Positions 1 through 7,264 of a stretch of DNA of 40,232 bases are shown here, in pieces. Every line of letters begins with the position of its first letter. Position 1 is the first letter of the stretch. The DNA comes from Candidatus Dormiibacterota bacterium (GTDB taxonomy: Bacteria; Chloroflexota; Dormibacteria; Dormibacterales; Dormibacteraceae), in NCBI GenBank assembly GCA_024280995.1, contig JAMXLM010000016.1, positions 1 to 40,232 of the forward strand, written 5' to 3'. A program made the translations under genes and the position numbers. The notes beneath the pieces are model-generated. The model saw only the letters and a program-made list of their open reading frames with translations, searched no databases and was not told the origin of the DNA.

Positions 1-433
1 GCGCGACGTTCTTGTTCTGGTCGATGCCGATCACACTGTACGGGCACGCCGAGATGCAGTCACGGCAGCCGTTGCAGACATCCGGCTGGATGAAGACGGA
101 GTCGAACTCGGTACGGATGATCGCCCCGGTCGGGCAGACCTCCATGCAGCTCGCCTGCTTGCAGTGCTTGCAGACGTCCGACATCATCAGCCAGGCGGCG
201 CCGTTGCCCTGCGTCGACGGCTTATCGGGAACCTGCTCGATGAATTTGACGTGGCGCCAGTTCTGGGCGTCGAGGCTGCCGGTGTTGTCGAAGCTGTCCG
301 CGAGGAACGCCGGCGAGTTGCCCTCGAGCTCGTTCCACTGCTTGCAGGCGACCTCGCACGCCTTGCAGCCGATGCACACGCTCGTGTCGGTAAAGAAGCC
401 GTACGACTCGCCGGGTTTGATTGTGATGGACAC
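1..433 (-). CDS. fdnH: Formate dehydrogenase iron-sulfur (beta) subunit, 3' end cut by window
   Basis: Electron-transfer subunit that passes electrons from the formate dehydrogenase alpha subunit through [4Fe-4S] clusters. Only the first 144 residues lie in the window. Three ferredoxin-type cysteine groups are visible: C20-x2-C-x2-C-x3-C in VCIGCKACEVACKQW, then DVCKHCKQASCMEVCP, then CNGCRDCISACP, the FdnH/HybA pattern. The start is GTG at 433, one base beyond the fdhE stop (435-437); no in-frame ATG is nearby, so translational coupling to fdhE is likely. A membrane (NrfD-like or cytochrome b) subunit would be expected beyond the window edge, but this cannot be seen. The family call is firm; the exact electron acceptor is unknown. 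Confidence 0.93.
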   Translation of the reverse strand, partial: MSITIKPGESYGFFTDTSVCIGCKACEVACKQWNELEGNSPAFLADSFDNTGSLDAQNWRHVKFIEQVPDKPSTQGNGAAWLMMSDVCKHCKQASCMEVCPTGAIIRTEFDSVFIQPDVCNGCRDCISACPYSVIGIDQNKNVA

Positions 434-434
434 T

Positions 435-1319
435 CTAGAAACCCATCAGGTTGGTGGTGATCTTGGTGTAGCCGCGCTCGCGGGCGTACAGGTCGAGCGG
501 GATCGCGGCGAGCTCGTCGACGATGGGGACCGCGGCCGGGTCTATCGCGAGGTCGACGCTCAGCAGGTAGTGCCGGCACGAATCGCAGGCCTCTATCCGC
601 ATATGCGGGAACACCGCGTCCGGACGCGCCACCTCTTTGCCTGCAGGCAGGCCGCGAACCACGCTGCCCCGCGCGCCCGACGTCGTGCCGTGCTCGCTGA
701 ACACCGGCAGCCTGGCGCCTGTGTCCTCGCCGCACGCCGCGCAAGTCATACGCGGATAACCCCACGTCGCTCCGCAGCGCGCGCACAGCAGCTTGCGCGG
801 CCCGCTCGCGAGATCGTCGCTCGAGCGGGCGAAGAAACTGAGCTGCGGCAGCCCGCCGCACTCTGGGCAGTGATGGGCGTCCCGCGGACCCTCGCAGGCG
901 GCGCGCGCTTCGGCGATCGCTTCGAGCGCCGGTCCCAACGACGCGCGCGCCAGAAACCGGTCGACCTGCGGCTGGTCCTCTCCACGCATCCAGGCCGCGA
1001 CTATGTCCCGCGCGTCCTGCGCCGCCACCCTGTCGATGACCTCGACGCGGAGGCGGTCGGGGCCGGCTGCGACGCTGACGTCGACCACGCCGGGAAAGAC
1101 GAGCTCGGCCGCGTAGGCGACGAGGGCGCCGGCGGGCGGCTGCGCCGTGGCCGCATCGATGAACGCCTTCTCCTGTACGGGGAGCAGCGCGCCATAGAAG
1201 TCGAGCAGCTGGCGGGCGAAGCCGTAGCGGGTGCGCAGCTCGGCCACGCGGCGGCGCCGGTCTAACCAAACGTCCGTGCCGGGGCGCCATACGTCGGTTC
1301 CCGCAGTTGCGACAGCCAT
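435..1319 (-). CDS. fdhE: Formate dehydrogenase accessory protein FdhE
   Basis: FdhE is a cytoplasmic rubredoxin-like maturation factor needed for activity of respiratory formate dehydrogenases. The 294-residue product carries the expected paired CxxC metal sites: HHCPECGGLPQL, LLCARCGATWGYPRMTCAACG and EACDSCRHYL, followed by the conserved C-terminal VDELAAIPLDLYARERGY and NLMGF. The ATG at 1319 overlaps the alpha-subunit stop in a TGATG junction; a GTG one codon upstream (1322) is the alternative. Its position between the alpha and beta genes is unusual, since fdhE normally follows the structural genes. This suggests alpha and its maturation factor are made together. Confidence 0.92.
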   Translation of the reverse strand: MAVATAGTDVWRPGTDVWLDRRRRVAELRTRYGFARQLLDFYGALLPVQEKAFIDAATAQPPAGALVAYAAELVFPGVVDVSVAAGPDRLRVEVIDRVAAQDARDIVAAWMRGEDQPQVDRFLARASLGPALEAIAEARAACEGPRDAHHCPECGGLPQLSFFARSSDDLASGPRKLLCARCGATWGYPRMTCAACGEDTGARLPVFSEHGTTSGARGSVVRGLPAGKEVARPDAVFPHMRIEACDSCRHYLLSVDLAIDPAAVPIVDELAAIPLDLYARERGYTKITTNLMGF

Positions 1320-4300
1320 CACATCTTCTCCAGGTTGACCAGGAACGACTTGAACTCGGGCGTGCGAGCGTTCGCGTCGCCGACGAACGGGGTCAGCGCA
1401 TTCGCCAGCCAGAAGCGTCCCTTGCTCGGGTCGCTGTCCGCGGCGAGCCCGACGTAGCCCCAGTGGATCGGGATCCCGATCTGGTAAACCTTCTGGCCCG
1501 CGACGGTCATCGGCCCGAGGCGCTTGGTGACCATCGCGAGCACCTCCACCTTGCCCCGCTTGGAGGACACGCGAACCTGGTCGCCGGTCTTGATCCCCTT
1601 CGAGCTGGCGAGCTCATATGGGATCTCGACGAAGGGCTTCGGCTGGAGCTGGACCAGGTGCGGCACATGCTGCGTGACGTAGTGCTCGTGCTCGGTCAGC
1701 CGGTAGCTCGTGGCGATGTACGGGAACTCGGAGGCGGTGCCGAACCGGTCCGGGCGCCCCACCGCCTTGTCGTACAGGAAGGCGACCGGCGAGGCCGAGT
1801 TCGTCGGGTGCAGCGGGTTCTGGACCGGAGACTCGATGGGCTCGTAGTGCTCGGGAAAGGGCCCGTCGACCATGGTGTTGCTGAAGAGCCGGCCGACGCC
1901 CTCGCCGTTCATGATGAAAGGCAGCCAGGCGTTGGGATCGTGCGGATCCATCGTCGGCGGATAGTCGGGGACGTCGCCGACCCATTTGGTCCCGTTCCAC
2001 TGAATACCCGGGCGAGTCGGGTCCCAGGGCTTGCCGTCGAGGTCGGCCGAAGCGCGGTTGTACATGACGCGCCGGTTGAGCGGCCAGCTCCACGACCACT
2101 GCGGATAAAAGCCCATGCCGGTGGGGTCATTGGTCTTCGGGTCGGAGATGCCGCTGCGCCGCTTCATCAGGTTTCCGCTGTCGAGGTAGCTGCCTGTGTA
2201 AATCCAGTCGCCGGCGGTGGTGGTGCCGTCGTCGCGCAGCAGCGCGAACGAGGTCATCTGCTTCTTTGCCGTCAGGTCCTGCCCGTTGATCTCTTTGGCG
2301 ATCTCGTCGAGCGTGGGCTTGATCGGGTCGGCGTAGCCCATCGTCAGGGCCATGACCGGGTCCACGAACTTTCCGCCCTGGGACTGGTACAGCTTCTTCA
2401 CGCGCTGGAATATGTCGGCGAGGATCCAGTGGTCGTGGCGCGACTGCCCCTGAGGTGGCAGCACCTGTTCCTTCCATTGCGACCATCGACCGCTGTTCAC
2501 GAACGAACCGTCCTTCTCTATCCAGTGCGTCGTCGGGACCATGAAGACCTCGGTCTTGACCGAGGACGCGTCCACGCCTGGCGCGTGCCAGAACTCGGAG
2601 CTCGTGGTCGGCAGCGCGTCCATGACGACCAGCCACTTGAGGTTGCCGAGCGCCTGGCGGACCTGGTTGGAGTCCGGGCCGATGCTGGCCGCGGTCATCC
2701 CGGACAGGATGACCCCCTCCATCTTGCCCTTGAGCGCCTGGTCGTAGATGGTCATCCACGACGCGTTGCTCGCCGGCTTGGGCACGAAGTCGAACGCGAA
2801 CTCGTTGTCCTTGGTGGCCGCCGCGCCGTACCAGGTCTTCAGGATGCTGACCATGAACTTGCGGTAGTTGGTGCCAAAGAAGTTCCATGAGTTGTGGTCG
2901 GACTTCTTCGGCGCGCTCTGCGCGACATAGTCGTCGAGGTTCTTCTGTCCCGGCGCCGGGATCTTGAGATACCCCGGGAGGATCTCCCAGGAGATCGCGT
3001 GGTCGGTGTTGCCCTGGATGTTCGCGTGGCCGCGCTCCGCGTTCATGCCCCCGCCGGGGCGCCCCATGTTGCCGAGAAGTAACTGCAGCACCGCGCCGGA
3101 CCGGATCAGCTGGCCGCCCGTGGTGTGGTGGGTCAGCCCGACCGCGTAGACGATCGTCATGACCTTGTCGGGCTTGCCCATCTCGCCGACCAGCTGCGCG
3201 ACCTTGTTGAAGTCGTCCACCGGGATCCCCGTGATGCTCGACACGACGTCGGGCGTGTATCGCGAGTAGTGCTTCTTCATGAGCTGGAAGACCGTCTGCG
3301 AGTCCGCGAGCGTCTTGTCGCGCATCGCGAACCCCGTGTTGGGGTCCGTCTCGTAGCTCCAGCTCGCGATGTTGTAGCTCCGCTTGTCGGGGTTGTAGCC
3401 GGAGAAGAGGCCGTCGTTGAACGCGAAGTTCTTGTTGACGATGAAGGACGCGTTCGTGTAGTTGCGGACGTACTCGTCGTGGAAGAGGTTGTTCTGGAGG
3501 ACGTAGTTGATCAGGCCGCCGAAGTAGGCCACGTCCGAGCCGGTACGGATGCGCAGGTACATGTCCGAGACGGCCGAGGTGCGGGTGAATCGAGGATCGG
3601 CGTGGATGATCTTGGCCCCACGGTCCAGCTTGGCCCGCATGAACCACTGGAAGCCGACCGGGTGCGCCTCAGCCGGGTTGGCGCCGTTGATGAGAATCAG
3701 GTCGGAGTTCTTGATGTCCCGCCAGTGGTTGGTCATCGCTCCCCTTCCGAACGTGGCGGCCAAACTGACCACCGTGGGGCCGTGTCAAACCCTGGCCTGC
3801 TGCTCGAGGTGTACCAGTCCCAGGCCCCGCATCACCTTGGTGGCGACGTAGCCTTCCTCTGAGCTGAACGCGGCGCCTCCCGCGAACGCGATGCCCTCGG
3901 TGCGGTTGACGGTGTTGCCGTTGGCGTCGACGGCGACGAACGTGGCGTCGCGAGACGCCTTGATGTTCTTCGCGATCCTGTCGAGCATGTCGTCCCACGA
4001 GATCTTCTGCCAGGAGGTCGCGCCAGGCGCGCGATAGAGGGGGGACTCGACGCGTCGCGGCGAGACTGCGAGCTGCATGGCGGTCGCGCCCTTTGGGCAC
4101 AGCCTGCCCTCGTTGACCGGGCTGTCGGGGTCACCTTCGATCTGCAGCAATTCGATTGCGCCCCCGGGTCGTGGGCGGACGTAGGCGATGAGCGCGCACC
4201 CGACGGCGCAGTAGGGGCAGATCGAGTGGGCCTCGGCGGCGCCCTCGATTCGAAGTTGCTGTTTGACCTTGGTCGATTCGGCCACGGCGACGTCGAAGCC

Positions 4301-4375
4301 CAGACCGGACGCGGCGATCGCGCCGGCTCCGGCGACTCCCACCTTCAGGAATTCCCGACGAGAGACTGTCGGCAA
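1319..4375 (-). CDS. fdnG: Selenocysteine-containing formate dehydrogenase alpha subunit (molybdopterin), in-frame UGA at codon 197
   Basis: Catalytic subunit oxidising formate to CO2 at a Mo/W-bis-MGD centre; predicted 1018 aa, close to E. coli FdnG. The TTG start at 4375 follows GGGGGA by a good distance. A Tat signal with SRREFLK and a hydrophobic stretch opens the protein, so it acts outside the membrane. The [4Fe-4S] motif is C53-x2-C56-x3-C60 with C93 in RLCPKGA. A naive reading gives two ORFs (3785-4375 and 1319-3772), but the UGA at 3785-3787 is flanked by QQARV and HGPTVVSLA. These match the sequence around the catalytic Sec of FdnG, and reading frame and homology are continuous through it. 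The downstream part (TFGRGAMTNHW, NGANPAEAHPVGF) is intact to the TGA stop at 1319-1321. An annotation pipeline would probably split or truncate it. Requires SelA/B/C/D, none of which is in the window. Confidence 0.95.
3755..3787 (-). promoter_or_regulatory. SECIS element directing Sec insertion at UGA-197
   Basis: On the minus strand the UGA (3787-3785) is followed after 11 nt by a hairpin. The 5' arm GGUGGUC (3773-3767) and 3' arm GGCCGCC (3761-3755) form seven continuous pairs (two G-U) around a five-base loop AGUUU that carries the GU needed by SelB. The 11-nt spacing and the downstream CACGGCCC sequence match E. coli fdhF and fdnG as I recall them. Structure is seen directly; SelB recognition is inferred. 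Confidence 0.88.
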
Positions 4376-4393
4376 GTATTCCCCCGAACCGTG

Positions 4394-4422
4394 AACCTAT
4401 CTCACGCTGAGATCGGCGTCAA
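4394..4422 (-). promoter_or_regulatory. Sigma70-type promoter of fdnG with a dyad in the spacer
   Basis: Reading the minus strand, TTGACG (4422-4417) and TAGGTT (4399-4394) are separated by exactly 17 bp, just ahead of the fdnG start at 4375. The spacer holds a perfect inverted repeat, ATCTCA-CGC-TGAGAT (4399-4413), well placed to act as an operator for a repressor or activator. The fdn operon therefore probably has its own promoter, although the upstream gene is only 51 bp away. Confidence 0.6.
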
Positions 4423-4426
4423 GTTT

Positions 4427-4837
4427 TCAACCTGTGGACATCAGCAGGTCGGATCGATCGTCGGGGTCCGGGTTGCGCAGGAGATCGACCAGGCGCGGAT
4501 CCCACCCGACGACGATGCCGGCCACCCCGGCCGCCTGCTGCTCACGCAGCAGCTCGGCCCAGCCTTCTCGGCCGGCCGGCATGCCGACCTTTGGCCAGCC
4601 GTCGGCGGTCGCGGCTCGCCCGCGGCTCAGCGTGCGAAGGCTGGTCGGATCCGAATCGGTCATCAGCAGGCCAACGCGCTCGGTAATGGCGGCGACGGCC
4701 GCGAGCGCAACGATGCGCTCCTCGGGATCGCCTTCCACGCCGATCATCTGGGCGCCGGCCGCCTCCAGCGCCCGGACGTTGGCGAGGAAGTCGCCGGCGT
4801 CGTCGACATGGGCGGGCAGCACCACCGCGATCTTCAT
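4427..4837 (-). CDS. Short luciferase-like (LLM-type) protein, function unknown
   Basis: A 136-residue product in the same direction as the formate dehydrogenase genes and ending 51 bp before fdnG. The first 60 residues (MKIAVVLPAHVDD, then NVRALEAAGAQMIGVEGDP and LAAVAAITERVGLLM) resemble the first beta-alpha units of flavin/F420-dependent luciferase-like monooxygenases. The protein is less than half the usual length of about 300 and lacks most of the TIM barrel. It may be a stand-alone accessory domain or a degenerate remnant; codon use looks like its neighbours, which favours a real gene. On the minus strand, TAGTCT ends 9 nt before the ATG and no clear Shine-Dalgarno is present. Confidence 0.6.
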   Translation of the reverse strand: MKIAVVLPAHVDDAGDFLANVRALEAAGAQMIGVEGDPEERIVALAAVAAITERVGLLMTDSDPTSLRTLSRGRAATADGWPKVGMPAGREGWAELLREQQAAGVAGIVVGWDPRLVDLLRNPDPDDRSDLLMSTG

Positions 4838-4896
4838 TACCAGCTCAGACTATCGTCCCTCGCGCACAATTCCACCGGTGGTAGATTTAGTGAGGT
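4838..4896. promoter_or_regulatory. Divergent intergenic region with palindrome CCACCGGTGG
   Basis: This 59-bp gap separates the minus-strand luciferase-like gene from the heme operon. It contains a perfect 10-bp palindrome CCACCGGTGG (4872-4881) directly before TAGATT (4882-4887), a possible -10 for the heme operon whose first start codon is at 4897. No convincing -35 is visible, as would suit an activator-dependent promoter. Binding of the adjacent HTH regulator here is a guess. Confidence 0.35.
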
Positions 4897-5508
4897 TTGG
4901 GTAGGAACGAGCGACTCTGGCTGAGCCTGGGCCAGGCCAGCCGGACCCTTGGGGTCACCCCCAACACCTTGCGCCGCTGGGCCGACCGCGGTCAAATTCC
5001 GTCCTTCACGACCCCTGGCGGACACCGGCGCTTTCCGCTGCTCGCGGTGCAGGCCCTGGTTCCGGCCGCGCGCGCACGCAGGCCGTCCCTTGCGACGACG
5101 CCTGCCAACATCGCCCGCGCATATCGCAAAGCACGACCACTGGTCGAGACGCACCAGCGTGCGGGGTGGCTCGCTTTGCTTTCTGAAAACGAGCGCACCA
5201 GCTTTCGCGAACGAGGCACTCAGCTGGTCGGCGACCTGCTGACCCACCTCGACGCCGAGAACGGTGACCTGAGCCTTGCCGAGCGCCACGCGAGCGAGTA
5301 CGGCGCCGAAGCCGCGCGGCTTGGCGCTTCGCTGACCGACACGGTGGAAGGATTCCTGCGCTTTCGGAAACCCTTCGTCGACGAGCTCGCGGTGATCGCG
5401 CGGCGGCGCCACCTCGACACGCGCGAGGCCACTGCCCTCCTCGTGGATGCCGAGGCCGCGCTCGACCGATTGCTCGTGGCCTTGATGACCGGGCACTCGC
5501 AAGGATGA
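4897..5508 (+). CDS. MerR/excisionase-type HTH regulator with helical RsbR_N-like sensor domain
   Basis: A 203-residue regulator heading the heme operon. Residues 8-50 form a winged HTH of the MerR/excisionase type: LSLGQASRTLGVTPNTLRRW, then GQIPSFTTPGGHRRF. Residues 80-200 are all-helical and resemble RsbR_N-like sensor domains (EYGAEAARLGASLTDTVEGFLRFRK). The gene overlaps hemA by 4 nt (ATGA), so it is translated with the pathway and is a strong candidate for its own regulator, possibly heme- or redox-responsive; no heme-binding Cys-Pro motif is seen. The start used is TTG at 4897. It lacks a Shine-Dalgarno and would be nearly leaderless if TAGATT at 4882 is the -10, so a downstream start cannot be excluded. 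Confidence 0.8.
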   Translation: MGRNERLWLSLGQASRTLGVTPNTLRRWADRGQIPSFTTPGGHRRFPLLAVQALVPAARARRPSLATTPANIARAYRKARPLVETHQRAGWLALLSENERTSFRERGTQLVGDLLTHLDAENGDLSLAERHASEYGAEAARLGASLTDTVEGFLRFRKPFVDELAVIARRRHLDTREATALLVDAEAALDRLLVALMTGHSQG

Positions 5509-6383
5509 ATCGACAATGGGCCCTCGTCGCCTCGGCCGGGGAGCTCGGCGCCGGCGATCGCGATCGCGTCGCCCGCGAGATGCAGGCGTGGCTTGATGAG
5601 GGAGGTTCCGGCGTCGCGGTGGTGACGTGCCATCGCGCGGAGCTCTACGGCCTGGGACCGGCGCCGGCGATCGATGCCGCGCGCGAGCTCTCGTGCGATG
5701 AATCGATCCTCCATCTGCTCCGCGTGGCCGCCGGGCTGGAGAGCGTCATCGTCGGTGAGGACGAGGTCCTGCACCAGGTGCGGGAGGCGCTGCGCAACGC
5801 GCGCGCCGCGGGATACCTGAACACACGGTTGCAGCGGCTCTTCGAGGTCGCCATCGCCGCGGGACGACGAGCTCGCTCAGGGCGGACCGAGTCGAGCGGC
5901 AACCTCGCCCAGCGCGCGGTGGAGTGGCTGCAGTCCAAGGCAGACATTCACGACCAGACGGTCGTCGTAGCGGGCGCCGGAAGGATGGGCGCCGCGCTGG
6001 CGCACTCGCTGTACGAGGCCGGCGCCGAGGTGGTCGTCGCGAGCCGCGATCCGCAGCGCGCCGCCAGGCTCGCGCGCGTGTACTCGGCCAGGGGCGTCGG
6101 ACTTCGCGCCGGGGCCAACCTTGCAGGCCAGGCGGCGGCCGTCGCGGTCGCGCTTGGCGGTCCGTGGACCGAGCTGGAATCGATCTCGGCGCCGATCGCG
6201 GACATATCCGCCCCGCAAGCGGTGCCGGAGCCCGTGCGGCAGCGCCTCAACGGCGGCTTCCTGGGCATCGATGACCTCTATCGCCAGACGCGCCCTCTGC
6301 CAGGCGCATATATAAAGGACGCGGAGAGGCTCGTCGCCCTCAAGGCCGCCGAGTACGGGGCCTGGCTGGAGCGGGCGAGATGA
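5505..6383 (+). CDS. hemA: Glutamyl-tRNA reductase, compact form lacking the dimerisation domain
   Basis: First step of C5 heme synthesis: NADPH-dependent reduction of glutamyl-tRNA to glutamate-1-semialdehyde. The catalytic Cys is C42 in VVTCHRAELYG, equivalent to the TCNRTE motif but with His in place of Asn. The substrate-domain helix LLRVAAGLESVIVGEDEVL and the NADPH-binding GAGRMG (157-162) are clear. At 292 aa it is about 130 residues shorter than usual: it stops at YGAWLERAR, where canonical enzymes continue from the spinal helix into a roughly 100-residue dimerisation domain. There is no frameshift; the stop overlaps hemC (ATGA). It may work as a monomer or dimerise differently. It overlaps the regulator by 4 nt. 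Confidence 0.92.
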   Translation: MNRQWALVASAGELGAGDRDRVAREMQAWLDEGGSGVAVVTCHRAELYGLGPAPAIDAARELSCDESILHLLRVAAGLESVIVGEDEVLHQVREALRNARAAGYLNTRLQRLFEVAIAAGRRARSGRTESSGNLAQRAVEWLQSKADIHDQTVVVAGAGRMGAALAHSLYEAGAEVVVASRDPQRAARLARVYSARGVGLRAGANLAGQAAAVAVALGGPWTELESISAPIADISAPQAVPEPVRQRLNGGFLGIDDLYRQTRPLPGAYIKDAERLVALKAAEYGAWLERAR

Positions 6384-7264
6384 GGGTCCGGCTCGGCACC
6401 CGCGGCTCGACCCTCGCGATGGCCCAGAGCGAGCTGTTCGCCGGCCGGCTTCGCGCTGCAGGCCACGACGTCGATATCGTCCGCATCGTGACCGAAGGCG
6501 ACGTCAGGCCGGTCGACACGCTGCCAGGCGAAGGGATCTTCGTCGCGGCGATCGCGCGAGCACTTCAGGCGGGGGAGATCGACGTCGCCGTGCACAGCGC
6601 CAAGGACGTGCCGCTCGAGGAAGAACCCGAGCTGGTCATCGCCGCCTACCCGGAACGCGCGGACCCGCGCGATGCGCTCGTGACGAGGGACGGTGGCCGA
6701 TCCTTGACCACGCTCGCCGCCGGCGCGACCGTCGGCACGGACAGCCCGCGGCGCGCCGGGTTCGTGCGTGCGGCGCGGTCCGACCTGCGGATCGTGCCCC
6801 TCCATGGCAACGTCGACACCCGGCTGCGCCGCCTCGACGAGGGCGCGGTCGACGCGCTTGTGATCGCCGCCGCCGGCCTTGACCGGTTGGGGCGGGGCGA
6901 CCGCGTCGACCAGCGACTTGCGCCGGAGGTAGTGACCCCGGCGCCCGCGCAGGGTGCGCTCGCGGTGCAGGCCAGGCGATCCGATGCGCGGCTTCTCGAT
7001 GTGCTTGCCGAGCTGGACGATCCCGAGATTCGCCTTGCGGTGGAGGCCGAGCGCGCGGTGCTGTCGGCGACGGGTGGGACCTGCCGTGCACCTGTGGGGG
7101 CGATGGCGAGCGTGGACGGAGAGCGGTTCTCGATCGTGGTCGGCGGCGTGAACAGCGACGGAACCGACATGCGCGTCGAGACGCTCCACGGGTTGCGCCC
7201 TGAGGCGATGCCGCTGGCCGACTCAGCCGGGCGCCGCCTGGCCAGGGTGGTGATGCTGCGATGA
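6380..7264 (+). CDS. hemC: Porphobilinogen deaminase (hydroxymethylbilane synthase)
   Basis: Joins four porphobilinogen units into hydroxymethylbilane in the cytoplasm. The 294-aa product has the family length. It contains the N-terminal RLGTRGSTLAMAQSEL, the HSAKDVP signature, the PLHGNVDTRLRRL arginine-rich active-site stretch and C235 in GGTCRAPVGA, which would carry the dipyrromethane cofactor. The ATG at 6380 overlaps the hemA stop by 4 nt, and its own stop overlaps the hemDB start by 4 nt, so translation is coupled. No unusual features. Confidence 0.97.
   Translation: MRVRLGTRGSTLAMAQSELFAGRLRAAGHDVDIVRIVTEGDVRPVDTLPGEGIFVAAIARALQAGEIDVAVHSAKDVPLEEEPELVIAAYPERADPRDALVTRDGGRSLTTLAAGATVGTDSPRRAGFVRAARSDLRIVPLHGNVDTRLRRLDEGAVDALVIAAAGLDRLGRGDRVDQRLAPEVVTPAPAQGALAVQARRSDARLLDVLAELDDPEIRLAVEAERAVLSATGGTCRAPVGAMASVDGERFSIVVGGVNSDGTDMRVETLHGLRPEAMPLADSAGRRLARVVMLR

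Noticed and set aside
12..1265. Long plus-strand open frame opposite fdhE and the beta subunit
   Set aside because: Composition is typical of antisense in G+C-rich DNA, with no recognisable domains; the minus strand encodes clear FdhE and ferredoxin motifs.
1307..2890. 527-codon plus-strand open frame opposite fdnG
   Set aside because: Antisense shadow of a well-conserved enzyme; Arg/Val/Asp-rich with no family match.
3773..3787. Reading the alpha formate dehydrogenase as a nonsense-mutated pseudogene or as two separate genes
   Set aside because: The stop is UGA exactly at the family Sec position, with a matching SECIS hairpin and intact coding sequence on both sides.
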